A stretch of DNA of 64,000 bases from Corydoras sp. C115 (Eukaryota > Chordata > Actinopteri > Siluriformes > Callichthyidae), in the NCBI GenBank assembly GCA_019802505.1, contig JAFMOC010000023.1, positions 1,649,001 to 1,713,000 on the forward strand. Reading direction: 5' to 3'. Position numbers and translations under genes: made by a program. The notes beneath the pieces were generated by a model, which saw only the letters and a program-made list of their open reading frames with translations, was not told where the DNA came from and made no database searches. This document shows, in pieces, positions 12,767 to 25,771 of this stretch (the stretch's first letter is position 1; each line of letters opens with the position of its first letter).

Positions 12767-13392
12767 AATCACATCTAGGTTTCCTCTCTCATTTTAACGC
12801 TTTTAAAGGGTCGCCCTCCTTAAGGCTATAGTATTCGAAGCATCTGAGTATGGGGTCAGCGTGTAAACATCAGAATAACGTTTTGCATTACTTCTAGATG
12901 AGAGCAACTGTCAAAGCAATATGGCTGTGCTCAGTAGGCCTCCCCTGGGCTGCCTCATGGATTTGGTGGCCAGATTAAGACTGACAGGGGGCTCTCCACA
13001 CACAACCTCGTCGCTCACCTCTAATTGTCTTGACATTGCTCGGAACTGAGCTAATGCTTGGGAAGCACAACGACAGCTACATACACGCCATTTTTAACCA
13101 CAGGTCCCGTAGTTCACCTTCAGTCCTGATGCAGCTCTGCCATTCTCGTTCAGTTTTATCCGCGCTTACCATGAGCAGTATGTTTTTTAAAAGCTAGCAA
13201 TAAAAACTTTTCGCCCTCGCAGGCAATTTTTAAAACTCCCTTAGAAGTCCGGAACTAAAAGAGGTTCCAGTAATTGGCTATTTGCTTTCGACACCACGGC
13301 CCCACAGTGTCATGACCCACACTGGATTTGAATAAGAAAGGATTCCACCAAAAACATACCTTACACTAAGTACAGGGAAGCCTTCATCATAA

Positions 13393-13400
13393 TGACGTCA
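13393..13400. promoter_or_regulatory. palindromic CRE
   Basis: TGACGTCA, the full CREB/ATF palindrome, in the fam172a 3'UTR. Confidence 0.3.
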
Positions 13401-13770
13401 GGACGGAGCTCCGCCAACCTTTCCACTTTTATTAGCGCCGTAGGTCAACAGTTTCACATCGAAGGCATAAAATGGTCTTCCTAAGATCTCCGTCTGCAGG
13501 CGTCTGTTTTTTAAATCATCTATAGCTCTCACATCCAAATCTCTAGAAGTCTGTATCATCGATCATAGACTTGTCTTAAATGTCATCATATGGCCTTATT
13601 TAACCTTAAAATTAACGTTATAGAAAATGTTACTGATTTTTAAAGACATTTACAAATAGATTTTTGGTTTTATTTTTAATAAGCAATTAACTCAATTTAA
13701 GATTTTTAACACTATACTATATGTGTGTATATAAGTATATGCACATTTATATATGTATATCATATGTGTG

Positions 13771-13776
<6 letters not shown>

Positions 13777-13828
<52 letters not shown>
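13777..13828. repeat. (TA)n microsatellite
   Basis: About 26 units in the fam172a 3'UTR. Confidence 0.95.
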
Positions 13829-13838
<10 letters not shown>

Positions 13839-14234
13839 CATTATATTAGTGCTCAGCAGGAACTAAACTGTGTAGTTCTAAACTTCTGAACTATACCCTA
13901 CTCATATTTTCAAACCGAGGTCACACGTTGCAGCTGAGAGTAAAAGCTTTCGAATATTGTTGCCTTAGGAACAAAAAAAAAGGACACATGAATCTAATCC
14001 TGTGTTTTTTTTTTCCAGCATCCAGAACTAAGCCATATGTAAATTGAGTGTAGGTGAGAAGTGCAGCCTTAAACCAAATATACATTTGGTATGTAAATTG
14101 TGAATCAGTTTCTATTTTCAAGCAGATGGTTTCTACATTTATATTAAAGAGTTCTATCGACGTGGAATGACGCTGTTAACTCCTCTTTCTTCTCTTAATT
14201 GTTCTGTGTGTGTAATGCTTTTTTTAATCTTCAA

Positions 14235-14240
14235 AATAAA
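14235..14240 (+). terminator. alternative fam172a poly(A) signal (AATAAA)
   Basis: Canonical AATAAA about 1.47 kb downstream of the fam172a TAG. Downstream sequence is mixed, then T-rich near 14310-14345. Confidence 0.35.
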
Positions 14241-14358
14241 TGAAACTAGTTTTTAAATGAAAGGCTTGTCCGGCTTTGAGGGGGTTCTTGTAATGCTTTA
14301 TTAAGAGTTTTGTTTCGTTTTTCATCTTGTTTTTTTTTTGTTGTTGTTATTCCTGTGT

Positions 14359-14401
14359 GGGGTGGGTGTGTTGGGTGGATGGGGAGGGGGTGAGGGGGGG
14401 A
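14359..14401 (+). other. G-quadruplex-prone G-rich tract
   Basis: Seven runs of three or more G within 43 bases, separated by short loops (GGGG, GGG, GGG, GGGG, GGGGG, GGGGGGG). In the fam172a 3'UTR it would be on the sense RNA, about 85 bases before ATTAAA. Confidence 0.5.
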
Positions 14402-14484
14402 GCCTTGTCTCCTGTGCACCAGGAGGCTGGAATCACTGCTGCAGTGAATTGTCTTTGCAAAATGATGTTTTTCTGTATAATGTG

Positions 14485-14490
14485 ATTAAA
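14485..14490 (+). terminator. candidate fam172a poly(A) signal (ATTAAA)
   Basis: ATTAAA on the sense strand about 1.7 kb after the fam172a stop, followed within 30 bases by a T-rich and GT-rich stretch (14510-14530). Upstream AATAAA hexamers at 13199 and 14235 are alternatives. Confidence 0.4.
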
Positions 14491-15422
14491 GCCTCGCTTT
14501 AGTTCCTCGTTTTGTTGCCTGTACTTTGGTTTTCATGGTGATGGTGGGGCGTTTTCAGTTTTAAGCAGCTCATAAAACTTAGAGATTTCATTTTTCAAAG
14601 TCATCTTTTAACACAGTGTTATTTTAGTAGGTAATGACAATATACTTGTCATATGTGAAGCCCTGCTTTAAGAACCTTAATCCTTAATCATTTTAAGCTT
14701 GGTGTGTTTCCTTCACCAGCAGCATCTCACAAGAAAAGACACCGGATGGCGACGGGATGGATGCTCTATGTTGTGTGGAGCACATAAAGCCGCCTGTTTT
14801 TACTGAAATCTGTGCTGCGCCGTGCTGAACCTTGACATTTCTCGTATTTTGCTCCCCTTTGCACAGGATGTTTCAAGTGTTTTGTGAAGTCGGGGGGCGC
14901 AGTGTATACTCCTAAAAGCTGGGGGTGCGTAAATCTTGCTTTTATCATAAAGGCTTCACTTTCAGACCCAGTGGTGGCCAGGTTAGAGTTCAGCTCTTCG
15001 GGGGGGAAAAGGGATAAAGATCTGCAGCGTTTGATAAAAGCTTGGAGCTCCGGTGGCTCTCCTGGTTCCCAAAGAACCCGAGTCTGACCGGCTAGGCGAG
15101 CTGCTCATCTCGCGTTAACCGCAAGCGCGCAATCCGATCGCGAAAGAGGAGCCGCGTCCCCACAATGAGGCCAATGTTAAGCAAAAGACGTGTCAGTCAA
15201 AAGCCTGCCTCGTATCAGATGAAGCCAAAAATCAACAAGTTTCCTCCGAGGCCATAAGAACCTCTGCGAGCAAAATATTATCAACAATGTTAACAATAAG
15301 TTTATTATAAGCCTGAGAAATTACTGTGCTCAGGTTAACAAGATGTCTTTTAGTTTGTTTGGGGTTATACAGAACAAGTGTGTGATATAAATGATCATTT
15401 TGTTAAGTTCAATAACTGAGTT

Positions 15423-15490
15423 TACATTTATATTTAATTGTTTAGCAGATGCTTTAAACCAAAGTGACTTACAAATGAGAGAACACCACA
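15423..15490 (-). mobile_element. tail fragment of the second SINE family, antisense
   Basis: TTTAGCAGATGCTTTAAACC and AAAGTGACTTACAAATGAGA are the antisense form of the CTGCTAAATG / AAGTCACT tail. Confidence 0.45.
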
Positions 15491-15892
15491 AAGCGGTAGT
15501 TAAGAAGGAACGAGTTACACTGTAGAATTATTAAACCTGACTATTACCCAATTTGGCTTTAATGTCCAGAGGTACTCTTATTTTTTAATCATAATTTAAT
15601 TCGCAAGTGATTCTGGAGAGATTACACTGTAACACTGTTACACGGCCTTTATGGACAATAAACCAAAATGACTAAAATTCCAAATGAATTTCTGTTTGTC
15701 TCACACTAAAGGCTTTAGGTTCATCTGCTCTACAGAATAAAATCAGAGCATAGCTACATTTTACGATTTTACAAAGGATAATCAAAACTAAAGTAATCAG
15801 ACACCATTAACAGATCAAACATTGAGTCATGGTTTTCAGCATCAGGACCGTAAACTTTCTAAAAAAGCCACTGCTCCTGATGATGTTGGTCC

Positions 15893-15920
15893 GTCTGTCT
15901 GTCTGTCTGTCTGTCTGTCT
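15893..15920. repeat. (GTCT)n microsatellite
   Basis: Seven tetranucleotide units. Confidence 0.9.
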
Positions 15921-16838
15921 CATCGGCTCTGGTGTCCTTCTGAACACTTCAGCAGATCTCTCAAAGATCTCTATTTGCATAATTATATGCTCGCTTCTGA
16001 AGGGATTCTAACCCGTACATTTCACGGGTCAACAAACTGCAACAATCAATGTTTTATTGTGTCTGAAATAAAAGAAAATCTAAAACTCTCACTCTCTCTC
16101 TCTCTCTTCAGCCCTCTCTTTTACTCACTCTCATTCTGTGTGTATAGAAGTACTTTGTTCATCCAGCTAATGAAGGGTCTCAGAGATGTCTTTTACCTCG
16201 TAGTTTCTGTCTCTCTCTCTCTCTTTCTGTCTGTCGAAATGTTACGTCTATTTCTCACAATTAATACAACCGATTAATATGACTATTTATTATTTAAAAC
16301 TACATTTTAACTTCATGTTAATGTCTTTGTCCTTGCCCTGACTATCAGTTATCTCTTAATTTACTTTGTATAAACTCCTTTAATAAACTAAATATGCTTA
16401 ACCTACAACTCAGCTACTAACACATAATGTAAAGAGTTAATTTGAGAGATTTATGGTTCTGAACATCATCTTACATAGCTAAAGAAAAAATGTGGGTTTT
16501 TAATTGTTGATCATAATGACATACATCATGATAGATAATTAATTTAATCACATTTCAACTTTAGATGTACTAAAAAAATAGTAGCTATTTTTGTTTTATC
16601 TTATTTACAGAATCTACAGATTTTCATCTAAAACCTGTGTGGAAGATGTGTTATATAGTACCCTACACTTCAAGATACAACACTGTCAGATAAAAAAGGT
16701 TACATATTTTATGTGCCACCAAAAACAATTTACACTAATTTATTAGGTTAAATGAAACATAAAAACTTTTTACATGATCAACAAAAGTACATCTATGTTT
16801 CCTAGCTGTGAATGACTCATGAATGTGAATAACTCCAT

Positions 16839-16868
16839 TATCTATCTATCTATCTATCTATCTATATA

Positions 16869-16940
<72 letters not shown>
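16839..16940. repeat. compound (TATC)n-(TA)n microsatellite
   Basis: TATC units to about 16864, then (TA)n to 16940. Confidence 0.95.
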
Positions 16941-16944
<4 letters not shown>

Positions 16945-17762
16945 AACCCAATATGTAAGGACATAGAGCTTCTCTTTTCTGAATGTTTTGTTTTATGTGG
17001 ATCTTTTAATGAAGCTTCAGCATATAAGCTTCACGCAGGACAGGGATCTCCTTTAATGTGTCGTAAGCACCTTGTGTCGCTGTGTGAGCCAGTGCGAAAA
17101 TGAGACAAGGGCAAAGTCTGGAGTGGGGGATCATGCCAGTGTTGGAGAGCAGCTGCTGGCACCCAGAGTCGCTTTATGTCGCTTTAATGGTAGTTTTTAT
17201 ACTGCGCTTTACTCTGGACCATGTCGCCCTTTCAATTATATCCAGCCCCGAACCGGGCTCCGAAATCCCACACATCTGTGCGAGAGAGAGAGAAATAAAA
17301 GCCTTCTTCACGTCTAATGTGAAAGATATGATGGGAGATTATAAAAAAAGATATCGAAATGCGGAAAATGGAGAGAGAGAGATTATTCTGTGAGCCCGTT
17401 ATTAACATTATAGCCTTGGAGGTGTTCTCGGATGAAATAAAGACCAGACTCGACTTCAATAGCCTATAGCAGCGCTGTGCGTGTTTTTTCATTACCTGCT
17501 CGACGAATCTCACCCGAATAAATAAATACCTGTGAGAATGCATCGGCAAAACAAAGCAGTTTACCACTTTAGTTTGACGTTGATAAACGGACTCAGATAT
17601 TCAACAATATGAGGCTTCATAACGCAGAGAATTATAGTGTGGGTCAGCGATTAATGTCAGGAATTCGGTTGGTGGCATGAATCGAAGATCGGTGAGGCAC
17701 TCAGAGAAACGTTTACATCCTCATTTATCTAACATGAAACCCTGAGAGGAGACTGCAGAACG

Positions 17763-17765
<3 letters not shown>

Positions 17766-17850
<85 letters not shown>
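17766..17850. repeat. (TA)n microsatellite
   Basis: About 42 units, followed directly by a perfect 42-base palindrome. Confidence 0.95.
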
Positions 17851-17851
<1 letters not shown>

Positions 17852-17855
<4 letters not shown>

Positions 17856-17893
17856 TCTGTCTCTCTTTATATATATAAAGAGAGACAGAGTGT
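17852..17893. repeat. perfect 42-base palindrome next to (TA)n
   Basis: ACACTCTGTCTCTCTTTATA is followed immediately by its exact reverse complement. It directly abuts the (TA)n tract at 17766-17850. Confidence 0.9.
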
Positions 17894-18204
17894 ATGTGTA
17901 AGAACAGTCAATACCCCACTTCAGTCCCACAATCTACAAAAAAACAATTATTCTACTTTTAAATACAACATGCCTTACAAACAAGTTTACAAAGTTAGGC
18001 AAAAGTTGCTGTGTTTCGAATCATCATTGGAATATTTGACTCGTGAAATTATAATACGAATTATTATGTTAATAATTTTAACAGTAATAATAAAACTGTT
18101 TCTAATTTCTTAGTTATGGCCTTATTTTATTAACTTTTATAGTATTTTTATCATTATTATAATAGTGTGTTACTTGCAACAAAAGAATAAAAAATAAATA
18201 AAAA

Positions 18205-18231
18205 TATATAATAATAATAATAATAATAATA
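18205..18231. repeat. (AAT)n microsatellite
   Basis: About eight trinucleotide units in an AT-rich block. Confidence 0.85.
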
Positions 18232-18373
18232 GTATTGTTTTTGCCGTACTCAGGATCATATTTCGGGCCTCCGGGGTTTAAAGTATTGATTTATGACATC
18301 TGATCTGAGCAATTACGTGCCTTTTTATGAATATTTAGTATTTTTATGGGGCGGGAGGCAGGTTTTTTGTTGT

Positions 18374-18377
<4 letters not shown>

Positions 18378-18408
<31 letters not shown>
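18378..18408. repeat. (TA)n microsatellite
   Basis: About 15 units. Confidence 0.95.
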
Positions 18409-18410
<2 letters not shown>

Positions 18411-20399
18411 CAAAGGACAACGTGGCTGAGTGCTAAAGGACGGGAGGTTGCAGCAGAGTAACCGGAGCATTAGGCTCCAAGCTGTCATTTTACAGTGAGG
18501 ATGGAATTGCCACACAGGGTGCCAAGCGGGCGACCCAGGCTGAGGACACGATAAAAACCTGATCCTTTCCAAACAACAAGAGGTCCTTTCAAATGCAACC
18601 AGATTAGGGCGCTGTAAAACTCTTACCCGACCCTAAACTCCCTCCATCCGTCCTGTGATGTTGCGCTAGAATAACAGATGATGTGATACGCGCAATCCTG
18701 GTGGGTCGAAGCGGAAAGACTATAACCTGCATGCCTGTGTATTATGGGGAGTTTATTGAGGAGGAGGGAGGGGGGGAATCAACCTGCTCCTCACTCACAC
18801 ATTATAGATGAGTCTCATCAAGCTCACCCGCTTCCTCTGAGCCTATAACCATATTGGTGAGGCTCCCACTAGAGTAGCAGGCTCGTTATTGTCTCGCCTG
18901 CGCATCCTCATTAAGAGGCGCCTCAAAATATGAAGCTTAAAATTAAGTTGGTGCCATCCAGCGGACCGAAATTAGAGAGGCCGCTGAGGTGTGAGTCTGA
19001 CTGTCAAGAGAAAAAAACAAAAGCTACTAAAATGACCTCAGGAAAGGGAGGTGATGATGCTCATGATGATGCTGATTATGATTTCTATGATGTATAGGAT
19101 CCATCATCGTTTTCGCAGCACTATATACTTCTTTTCTGGTTGCTGCATCCATCCGTCTTTTTTATAGAGCTGCACAAAAGTGGGTGCTTTTCCTCACAAA
19201 CCAGTTACATCCCCCCCTCCACCCTCTGAAACAAACAGCACTTTTCTTTAGCTCACCTGCAGCGGAGGTTTAAAAAAAAAAGACAAAATCCACGCTTATA
19301 AGGCGTTGTCTTTTAAACAATAGTTTTCTAGCCAAAGACAAAATGCTAAAACAACGACTTTCTAAAAAAAACTTTTTGCCGAGTCTGATAAGCATTTATA
19401 ATTACAAGTCGGTCGAAAACGTTAATTAGTAGGCTACAAAATCGTTCCTGACGAAAACACGGCACGATAAAAAAAATGCATATAAAATACTGAAAATATT
19501 TTTTCTATTAAATATGCCACCAAAACGCTGAATGAAGAATTAATAAAATAACTCTTGTTGTGAACCGTATAATTTACTTGCGTACGAATAAAAAAAATTA
19601 ACCGATGCTTATTTATTGTAATTTAATAGACTTTCTCACTAATAATAAAATTGTCGGGACAAAATATCCCCACGACGACGCCATGGGGCGAAATCCTGTC
19701 GGCTACTGAATAATATTTTATATCATCTCGTCTAAGATGCGACAATTAAACTAATAAACATGCTGATTTTAGAGAACGGTAAACTACTTTTATAGATAGC
19801 GCAGAAAGTAGAGTATTTGTAGAAACACCGCATGTCAATGCTTAATAAAAATTACAAATGGACAAAAATGAACTTTTCCTAATTAAGAAGTGATAAGTAT
19901 TAAATACAGACGACAGAGGTGCAAATTATGCGATTTAAAAATATATCTTTTGATTATTTCGTTTTTTAAGAAAAGTTGACAAAGAATAACGTAGGAAAAC
20001 CGAACGTTAATTGTTTGTTTGGTCGAATAAAACCTCGTCCTTTAAATCGTACACATTTCATTTTATTAACCCATAATTGTACGTGTGCTAAAATTCAGCC
20101 CTTTATTGCAGACTTTTCACTAACTTTATGGCATTATGCTGACAATGCGTTTTAATAAGAGCCCTTTTAGGTGTTTTAATAATAAAATCTAGAATACTGT
20201 TTAATTAAATTGTATTTTGTTTAATCAGCTTATGTTGTGCGCGAAACTGACGTCTCTCAGATGATAAAAAAAATATCGACTGAGGATGGGGAACTCATGC
20301 GTGTTATTGCAGCAGTCATTGCCCATCACTTGCAATCACCTGCGCTATCTCACACTGTCCCGTCTCTTTGTGACCGTGGGTACTACTCACACACCGTGA

Positions 20400-20401
<2 letters not shown>

Positions 20402-20440
<39 letters not shown>
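20402..20440. repeat. (TG)n microsatellite
   Basis: About 18 units, followed by a CpG-rich stretch (GCGCGTGCACCCGCGCGC). Confidence 0.95.
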
Positions 20441-20441
<1 letters not shown>

Positions 20442-20611
20442 GCGCGTGCACCCGCGCGCTCGCGATCGGAGCTTCGCACTGTCAGTGCAACCTTGTTAAA
20501 GGTTGTAAACTGTTGGCAGGCTCCAGATCCAGGCGACGGCGTTCATTTGAAACTTGTCCTGTCTAATTTGATAAGAGCATCCGGGCACCTGAGCGCAGGA
20601 CCATGGACAGC

Positions 20612-20612
<1 letters not shown>

Positions 20613-20645
<33 letters not shown>
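20613..20645. repeat. (TG)n microsatellite
   Basis: About 16 units; the second of three CA/TG tracts within 520 bases. Confidence 0.95.
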
Positions 20646-20646
<1 letters not shown>

Positions 20647-20859
20647 CCCTGAACTCGCCCCCACCTCACGATCACATTATATCCTATCGAAACACAGACG
20701 GGACCGAGCTCACGAAGGAGGAAGAGAGTGAGGGAGTGAACATGAGTGAGTGACCAATGGATCTGGAGGTGCACATCAGCAGAGCAGTGCGAGACAAGAC
20801 AGTGATGTCTGTTTTTCTTGTTTAGTGGGTTCGCAAGGCTGTCTATGTGTTCTACAGGG

Positions 20860-20860
<1 letters not shown>

Positions 20861-20924
<64 letters not shown>
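20861..20924. repeat. (CA)n microsatellite
   Basis: 32 units, in inverted sense to the two nearby (TG)n tracts. Confidence 0.95.
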
Positions 20925-20926
<2 letters not shown>

Positions 20927-21066
20927 GCACATTATCACATTATAGAACACAGTTCTCATTCATTACTGTAACTCATGTGAAACAAAAACGAGGCCTGTTT
21001 ATATTAAAATTCTATATATTATAAATAATTATATATACTATATATAATTCATAGAGAGTAATATAA

Positions 21067-21071
<5 letters not shown>

Positions 21072-21136
<65 letters not shown>
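21072..21136. repeat. (TA)n microsatellite
   Basis: About 32 units. Confidence 0.95.
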
Positions 21137-21144
<8 letters not shown>

Positions 21145-21675
21145 AATGAATGTGTGTAAGCAAAGCATATGCACATTAACAAATCTGCCTTGGGAGTCAT
21201 ACTGCTGCTTTAAAGGCTACAGGGCTGCCGAGGAGAAAAGGAGGATTGTTGGAGAGGGAAAACTGTTTGATGGCTTTCTACAGCTTCGAGACAGCTTGTT
21301 AATTAAAACCCCAAGAGATGAGTTTGTGCAGCCAGCGTCCATATAAGAACATCGCTAACTATCCTGACAGCAAAGCAACTTCACAGGCCCGTGTGTAGAA
21401 GACTGTGATTCAGATTTCAGTCCCACATCTCTCCCTCTCCTCCTGTTTTGGACATTCATTAAGCCCCAGAGTCGCGACTGTCTTATTTGTACTACTTTCC
21501 AAAGCCAAACGTGAAAATAATTCGATCACATAAATGGGCGCAGTTTAACGACTGTAAATACCATTTACTAATAAAAAAAAGCCCGGATTATTAAGTGTGT
21601 GATTTCTGGTCACACTTAATATACAGTACGACGAGAAGACATTGGGTTAAATTCGACAAGGCTTTCTACCCGTAA

Positions 21676-21683
21676 TGACGTCA
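21676..21683. promoter_or_regulatory. palindromic CRE
   Basis: TGACGTCA in AT-rich intergenic sequence. Confidence 0.3.
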
Positions 21684-22917
21684 GCAACTTTTTAAATAAT
21701 AGGCTAAGATTTAGATTCATTAGATCAATCATGTGTTTTAAGAAAAAAAACGATTAAACGAGTTTATGGGTGTTTGAGTTGTCTAAAATATATAATTCAA
21801 CTTTTGAATTTATAACTTCAAATACAGGTGTCATTTTTTCCATGGTTCCAAATAGTTAGAAAAAAAAACCAGACAGGAAAACGACGAAAAATAAAATACG
21901 GAACAGCACGTTTTAACAAACTGCGTATCATTTATCCTAAAAAAACGTTTCATTGAATTTAAAAATGTTTAAATATAGCCTACGAAAAATATTAATAACA
22001 CACTGAAAGTTTCAAACATTAATTCATTTGTTTAAGACAAAAACAGCAACAATGAACAAATGGTATATTTGGCTGCATCTATAATTCTATTAAATAAATC
22101 TTTAGAAATCATAGAAAAAATATCTAAATTAAATATATTTTATTTATCCACGGATAAGACTATTGAGTTTTCGTTATGCATCATCTAAAATATGTGCAAT
22201 GTAAACCTTTAATTATTTATTTGTTTACTTTTTTATTTATTTATTTACTTACTAACTTATTTATGTTTGAAACGTAAATGTGACTTCTAAAAAACAGATG
22301 ATGATCTGCACTCAACTTTTAAAAGGCATTTTTATATATTTTCCACGTCTTCGCACATTCAATAACGTCATGATGTGGCCGAAGCTTACTTATAAAGTAT
22401 ACATGCGAGGTTCCACTTAACAGCACTCACTATATTTAATAGCGTAGGGTTTCATTTTTTAATTCTATATAATTTTGCCTTAAAATAAATATGACAGCAT
22501 GGTTATAAATTAACAAAGCAAAAACTAATGCATTCGGATTACTTTAGTGACATTTGTGAAAAAAACAATTTACCTACGTTTATTAAAGTTAATAATGACC
22601 TTTGATTAAAAAAAAATGGTAGTCTGTATTTTTAACAGCAGATGTTCATTCAAGGATTAAAGGAAAAAGTTGAAATGAACACTGGATAACAAATTAACGA
22701 TCGGATTTCTGATTATATTTGTGATTAAGCTAAATTCATGCAAACTTATTCTTTAAAATTAAATGCATTATAAGAAAACAACAACTTATATCGAGACATT
22801 CTTAAATTATCCAACATTCAAAAACACCATTCTTTATTTTAAAGGAACTTATATATTCATCATGTTAAAATTGTTTTCTTAAAACATAGCTCACAATGCA
22901 ATAATGTACTGCTAAGT

Positions 22918-22970
22918 GTCTCTCTCTCTCGTTCTCTCTCTCTCACTCTCTCTCTCCCTCCCTCGATCGT
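22918..22970. repeat. (CT)-rich low-complexity tract
   Basis: Interrupted TCTCTC pyrimidine tract. Confidence 0.85.
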
Positions 22971-24024
22971 TCTCTCATTTTTTATATCTAGCAAATAAGC
23001 GAAATAGAAAGAATCTGTGTGAGACTGTGCAACGGGAATATACTGTTTGATCCCCAATCTGAGGGTCACAGTACACAGAGCGCCATCTAGCAAACACAGA
23101 CAGAAACAAACAGCCCAAACATCCCCTTCCATCAAAACAGTCGAGAGCACATCTCAAATCTCTCAGTATTATTAATAAAACCGATTAATCAAAGCACAGC
23201 ACATTCTAATAATGTAGAAATTGCAGTGTCAGTGCCAGGCGTGGGGCATGTGTCAATAGAGGAACTGCAATATATTAGTTTTAACAAAAATCTAAAATAC
23301 CATATAAAAATAATTAACTAATCAGAATACACGCTTTAAAAAAGACACGTTACATGGTAGTATTTTTTTATGTTGGTATATTTGAAAATATATTAATTAA
23401 TAAATTATTATATTATATTCAATATAAAGTCTTCCTGAATTTAGCAACAGAATTTATATCGCACAGTTACTATTTAGTGAATGACAGTGATCGTGGATCG
23501 CTGTAGTTTGCAGAGCGTACAATATCACCTGCATTTATACCTAAAAAGATTCAGAACAGCTTGTCCACTGATTATCTATTAGAACTTACAGTATTAGTAT
23601 TTACAATCTGAACTGTTTTCGACGTTTGTAATCATACGATTACAACTGAAGGCTGCTTCAAGAATCCCTCTAACAACTAGGGATGTATTTTAAATGCAAA
23701 GTAACAATTAGCTTTTTGGGGATCAATTAAAATATTACTCGATTGAAATACTTTGTCTTTCTATATATAGGTTACACATGTTGTCCTTATCAGTGTTTTC
23801 CTCACATCACAACCAAAATTCTTTTTTAATGTAATAGTCTTTGGTGAAGAATGCTTAACTATTTAAAAAAACGCACTGTAGTTAGTGTGAATATAAGTTG
23901 TTTGGTTTTCATGTATGAATGTAGCATTTGTGATAGTGTTTAAGAATCATGAATAGGTGTCCTTCTCCTGAGCTTTGTGGGGTCCTGTCCTATAGCTTTA
24001 CATGATTGAGAACTCCACGTGCGG

Positions 24025-24045
24025 ATTGGCCACAGCTTGGCCAAT
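24025..24045. promoter_or_regulatory. paired inverted CCAAT boxes (NF-Y-like)
   Basis: ATTGGCCA and TGGCCAAT form perfect 8-base inverted arms around a 5-base spacer. A CACGTG E-box lies at 24016-24021 and TGACAGG (Meis/TGIF-like) follows near 24054-24060. The cluster resembles a compact promoter or enhancer. Confidence 0.4.
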
Positions 24046-25699
24046 GGGCCGTTTGACAGGCATCACGCAACGTTTCCACATTTTTTGGAGTGACGGATCT
24101 TGTTTGGCATTTTTTATTTAACTCTATAGACAGCGTGTTTTCGAGTGGAGTGAAAACCACGGCACTGCCCTTATTTAAATGTGGGGTATATGAAAGAATA
24201 AATTGAGGTGCGTTTTATGTGGCTGCCAGGTATCTATTTATTTGTTACTCCTGCAGAATACTATACTTTTACATAAAACGACCGTGCTTGCAGGATGTTA
24301 GAGCAAAGCGTGTGTACCGTGTATGATGATGGGATGTGGCTATGCGAGTGTTTTCGGTTTAGATGCCATGGTTGAAAATGACATGATGACATGAAACTAC
24401 ATCTCACTGCCTCGACTGTTCGCACTGGTGGGAAAGAGGAAGATGAGACGAGGTGGTTTTTGAACTGTGATGGGCTTTGTGGTCTATTCTCTTTTTACCC
24501 CCCATATAAAAAAACGTAGTTTTCTACTACCATTGGCGAGGACAAGTTAATTTGCACTGCAGAAGGAAGGCGTTGGTTTGGGACAATAAACGTTTCACTT
24601 AGCTAAGATAACCGAAGTGGAGATATAATACTTGACTAGCCTGTCTGGTTATGATGCAGAACATCTTACACTAAAAAAGGATCGAAGGAATAAAGAAATC
24701 ACGTGTGGCCGTTTCTAATAGGTCTAGGTGGAAGACTATTTTCTTGCTCAGATTAAGACCGTTAGTTTCTATTGCCTTTGAAGAGAGGGGCCAGGTCATT
24801 CTGAAAGAAAAGCCATTCCCCGAACCCCCTCCCTTAAACCCAGCTCTCATTCTCTCTCCTTCTCTTTCTCTCTAAATTCTCAGCTCTTGCCGACCCCCAT
24901 CGTTAGGAGCACGCACATGCAGATCCTCCTGCAAGCTGCGGGCTTTTGCGAGGAGTTACTCACATTGACTATCTACGTATCTAAGGACATGATATTCCTT
25001 CAAATAACACGCATCGCATTTAAGAAACGCCATTTTTAAAATAGCTAAGGACTTAAAATGCAACTACTCAAATCAGACTGTTGGTTTGGATGTGTAGCAG
25101 CTACACAATAAATTTTGAATCGGCCTTTTTAAATATTGGGAAATGTGTGATTTTATTTCGTGATGAAAGATTACGTTGTTGTTGTTTGTGTGTGTATATA
25201 GCATTATTAAATGATCCTGTGGATTTTAAAGAACCAATTAAATTTTGACTTCACTAACAACGCATTTTTTATTTTGGCACCCTTTAAACTTTGGACGGTT
25301 TAAACCCAATTTTAGGTCTCATTAAACTAAATAAAAGTTTCCCATGCCAATTAATAACATGCATACATATCTAAAGACCAACATGCATTTTTTGTAGTAA
25401 ATTCTTTTTGGAAATTTTGTTTTTTAAAAAGCAATTTATTTTAATTCACTTTGTATTTGCAGATCGCGTTAGTAGAAAAATGTTAAATAATTTTACATAG
25501 CCTACACTTTTTGAAAGGGACATGAGGCTATTACATTTTTTGATTTGACGTTTAAAACAGATTTTGTGAAAGCAATGTCATATTCAAGAGTTCTAAAGAG
25601 AGGCAAAGTGATAGTTCCTCATTTGTCCCAAACAAGAGTTGGCTTCGCAGCTGGTCGCTGCTGAGGCTCATCTCCTCCTGCACGTGTTCAGTGGAGGAA

Positions 25700-25771
25700 C
25701 GTGTGTGTGTGTGTGAGTGTGTTTGTGTGTGTAAGAGAGAGCGAGAGAGAGAGAGAGAGTGTGTGTGTGTA
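25700..25771. repeat. compound (TG)-(GA)-(TG) tract
   Basis: TG-rich, then GA-rich (25734-25758), then TG repeats. Confidence 0.85.

Larger units (their letters stand above)
12767..14510 (+). other. fam172a: probable fam172a 3'UTR
   Basis: This is non-coding sequence after the TAG. It contains AATAAA at 13199-13204 and 14235-14240 and ATTAAA at 14485-14490, the last followed by T/GT-rich sequence typical of a cleavage region. A (TA)n tract lies at 13777-13828 and a G-rich tract at 14359-14401. The true end is not determinable from sequence alone. Confidence 0.45.

Noticed and set aside
15822..16277. 151-residue open frame on the plus strand
   Set aside because: It is made of (GTCT)n and CT-rich low-complexity DNA and has no recognisable domain.
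20496..20930. 144-residue minus-strand frame
   Set aside because: It consists mainly of Cys-Val and Thr-His runs from three CA/TG microsatellites.
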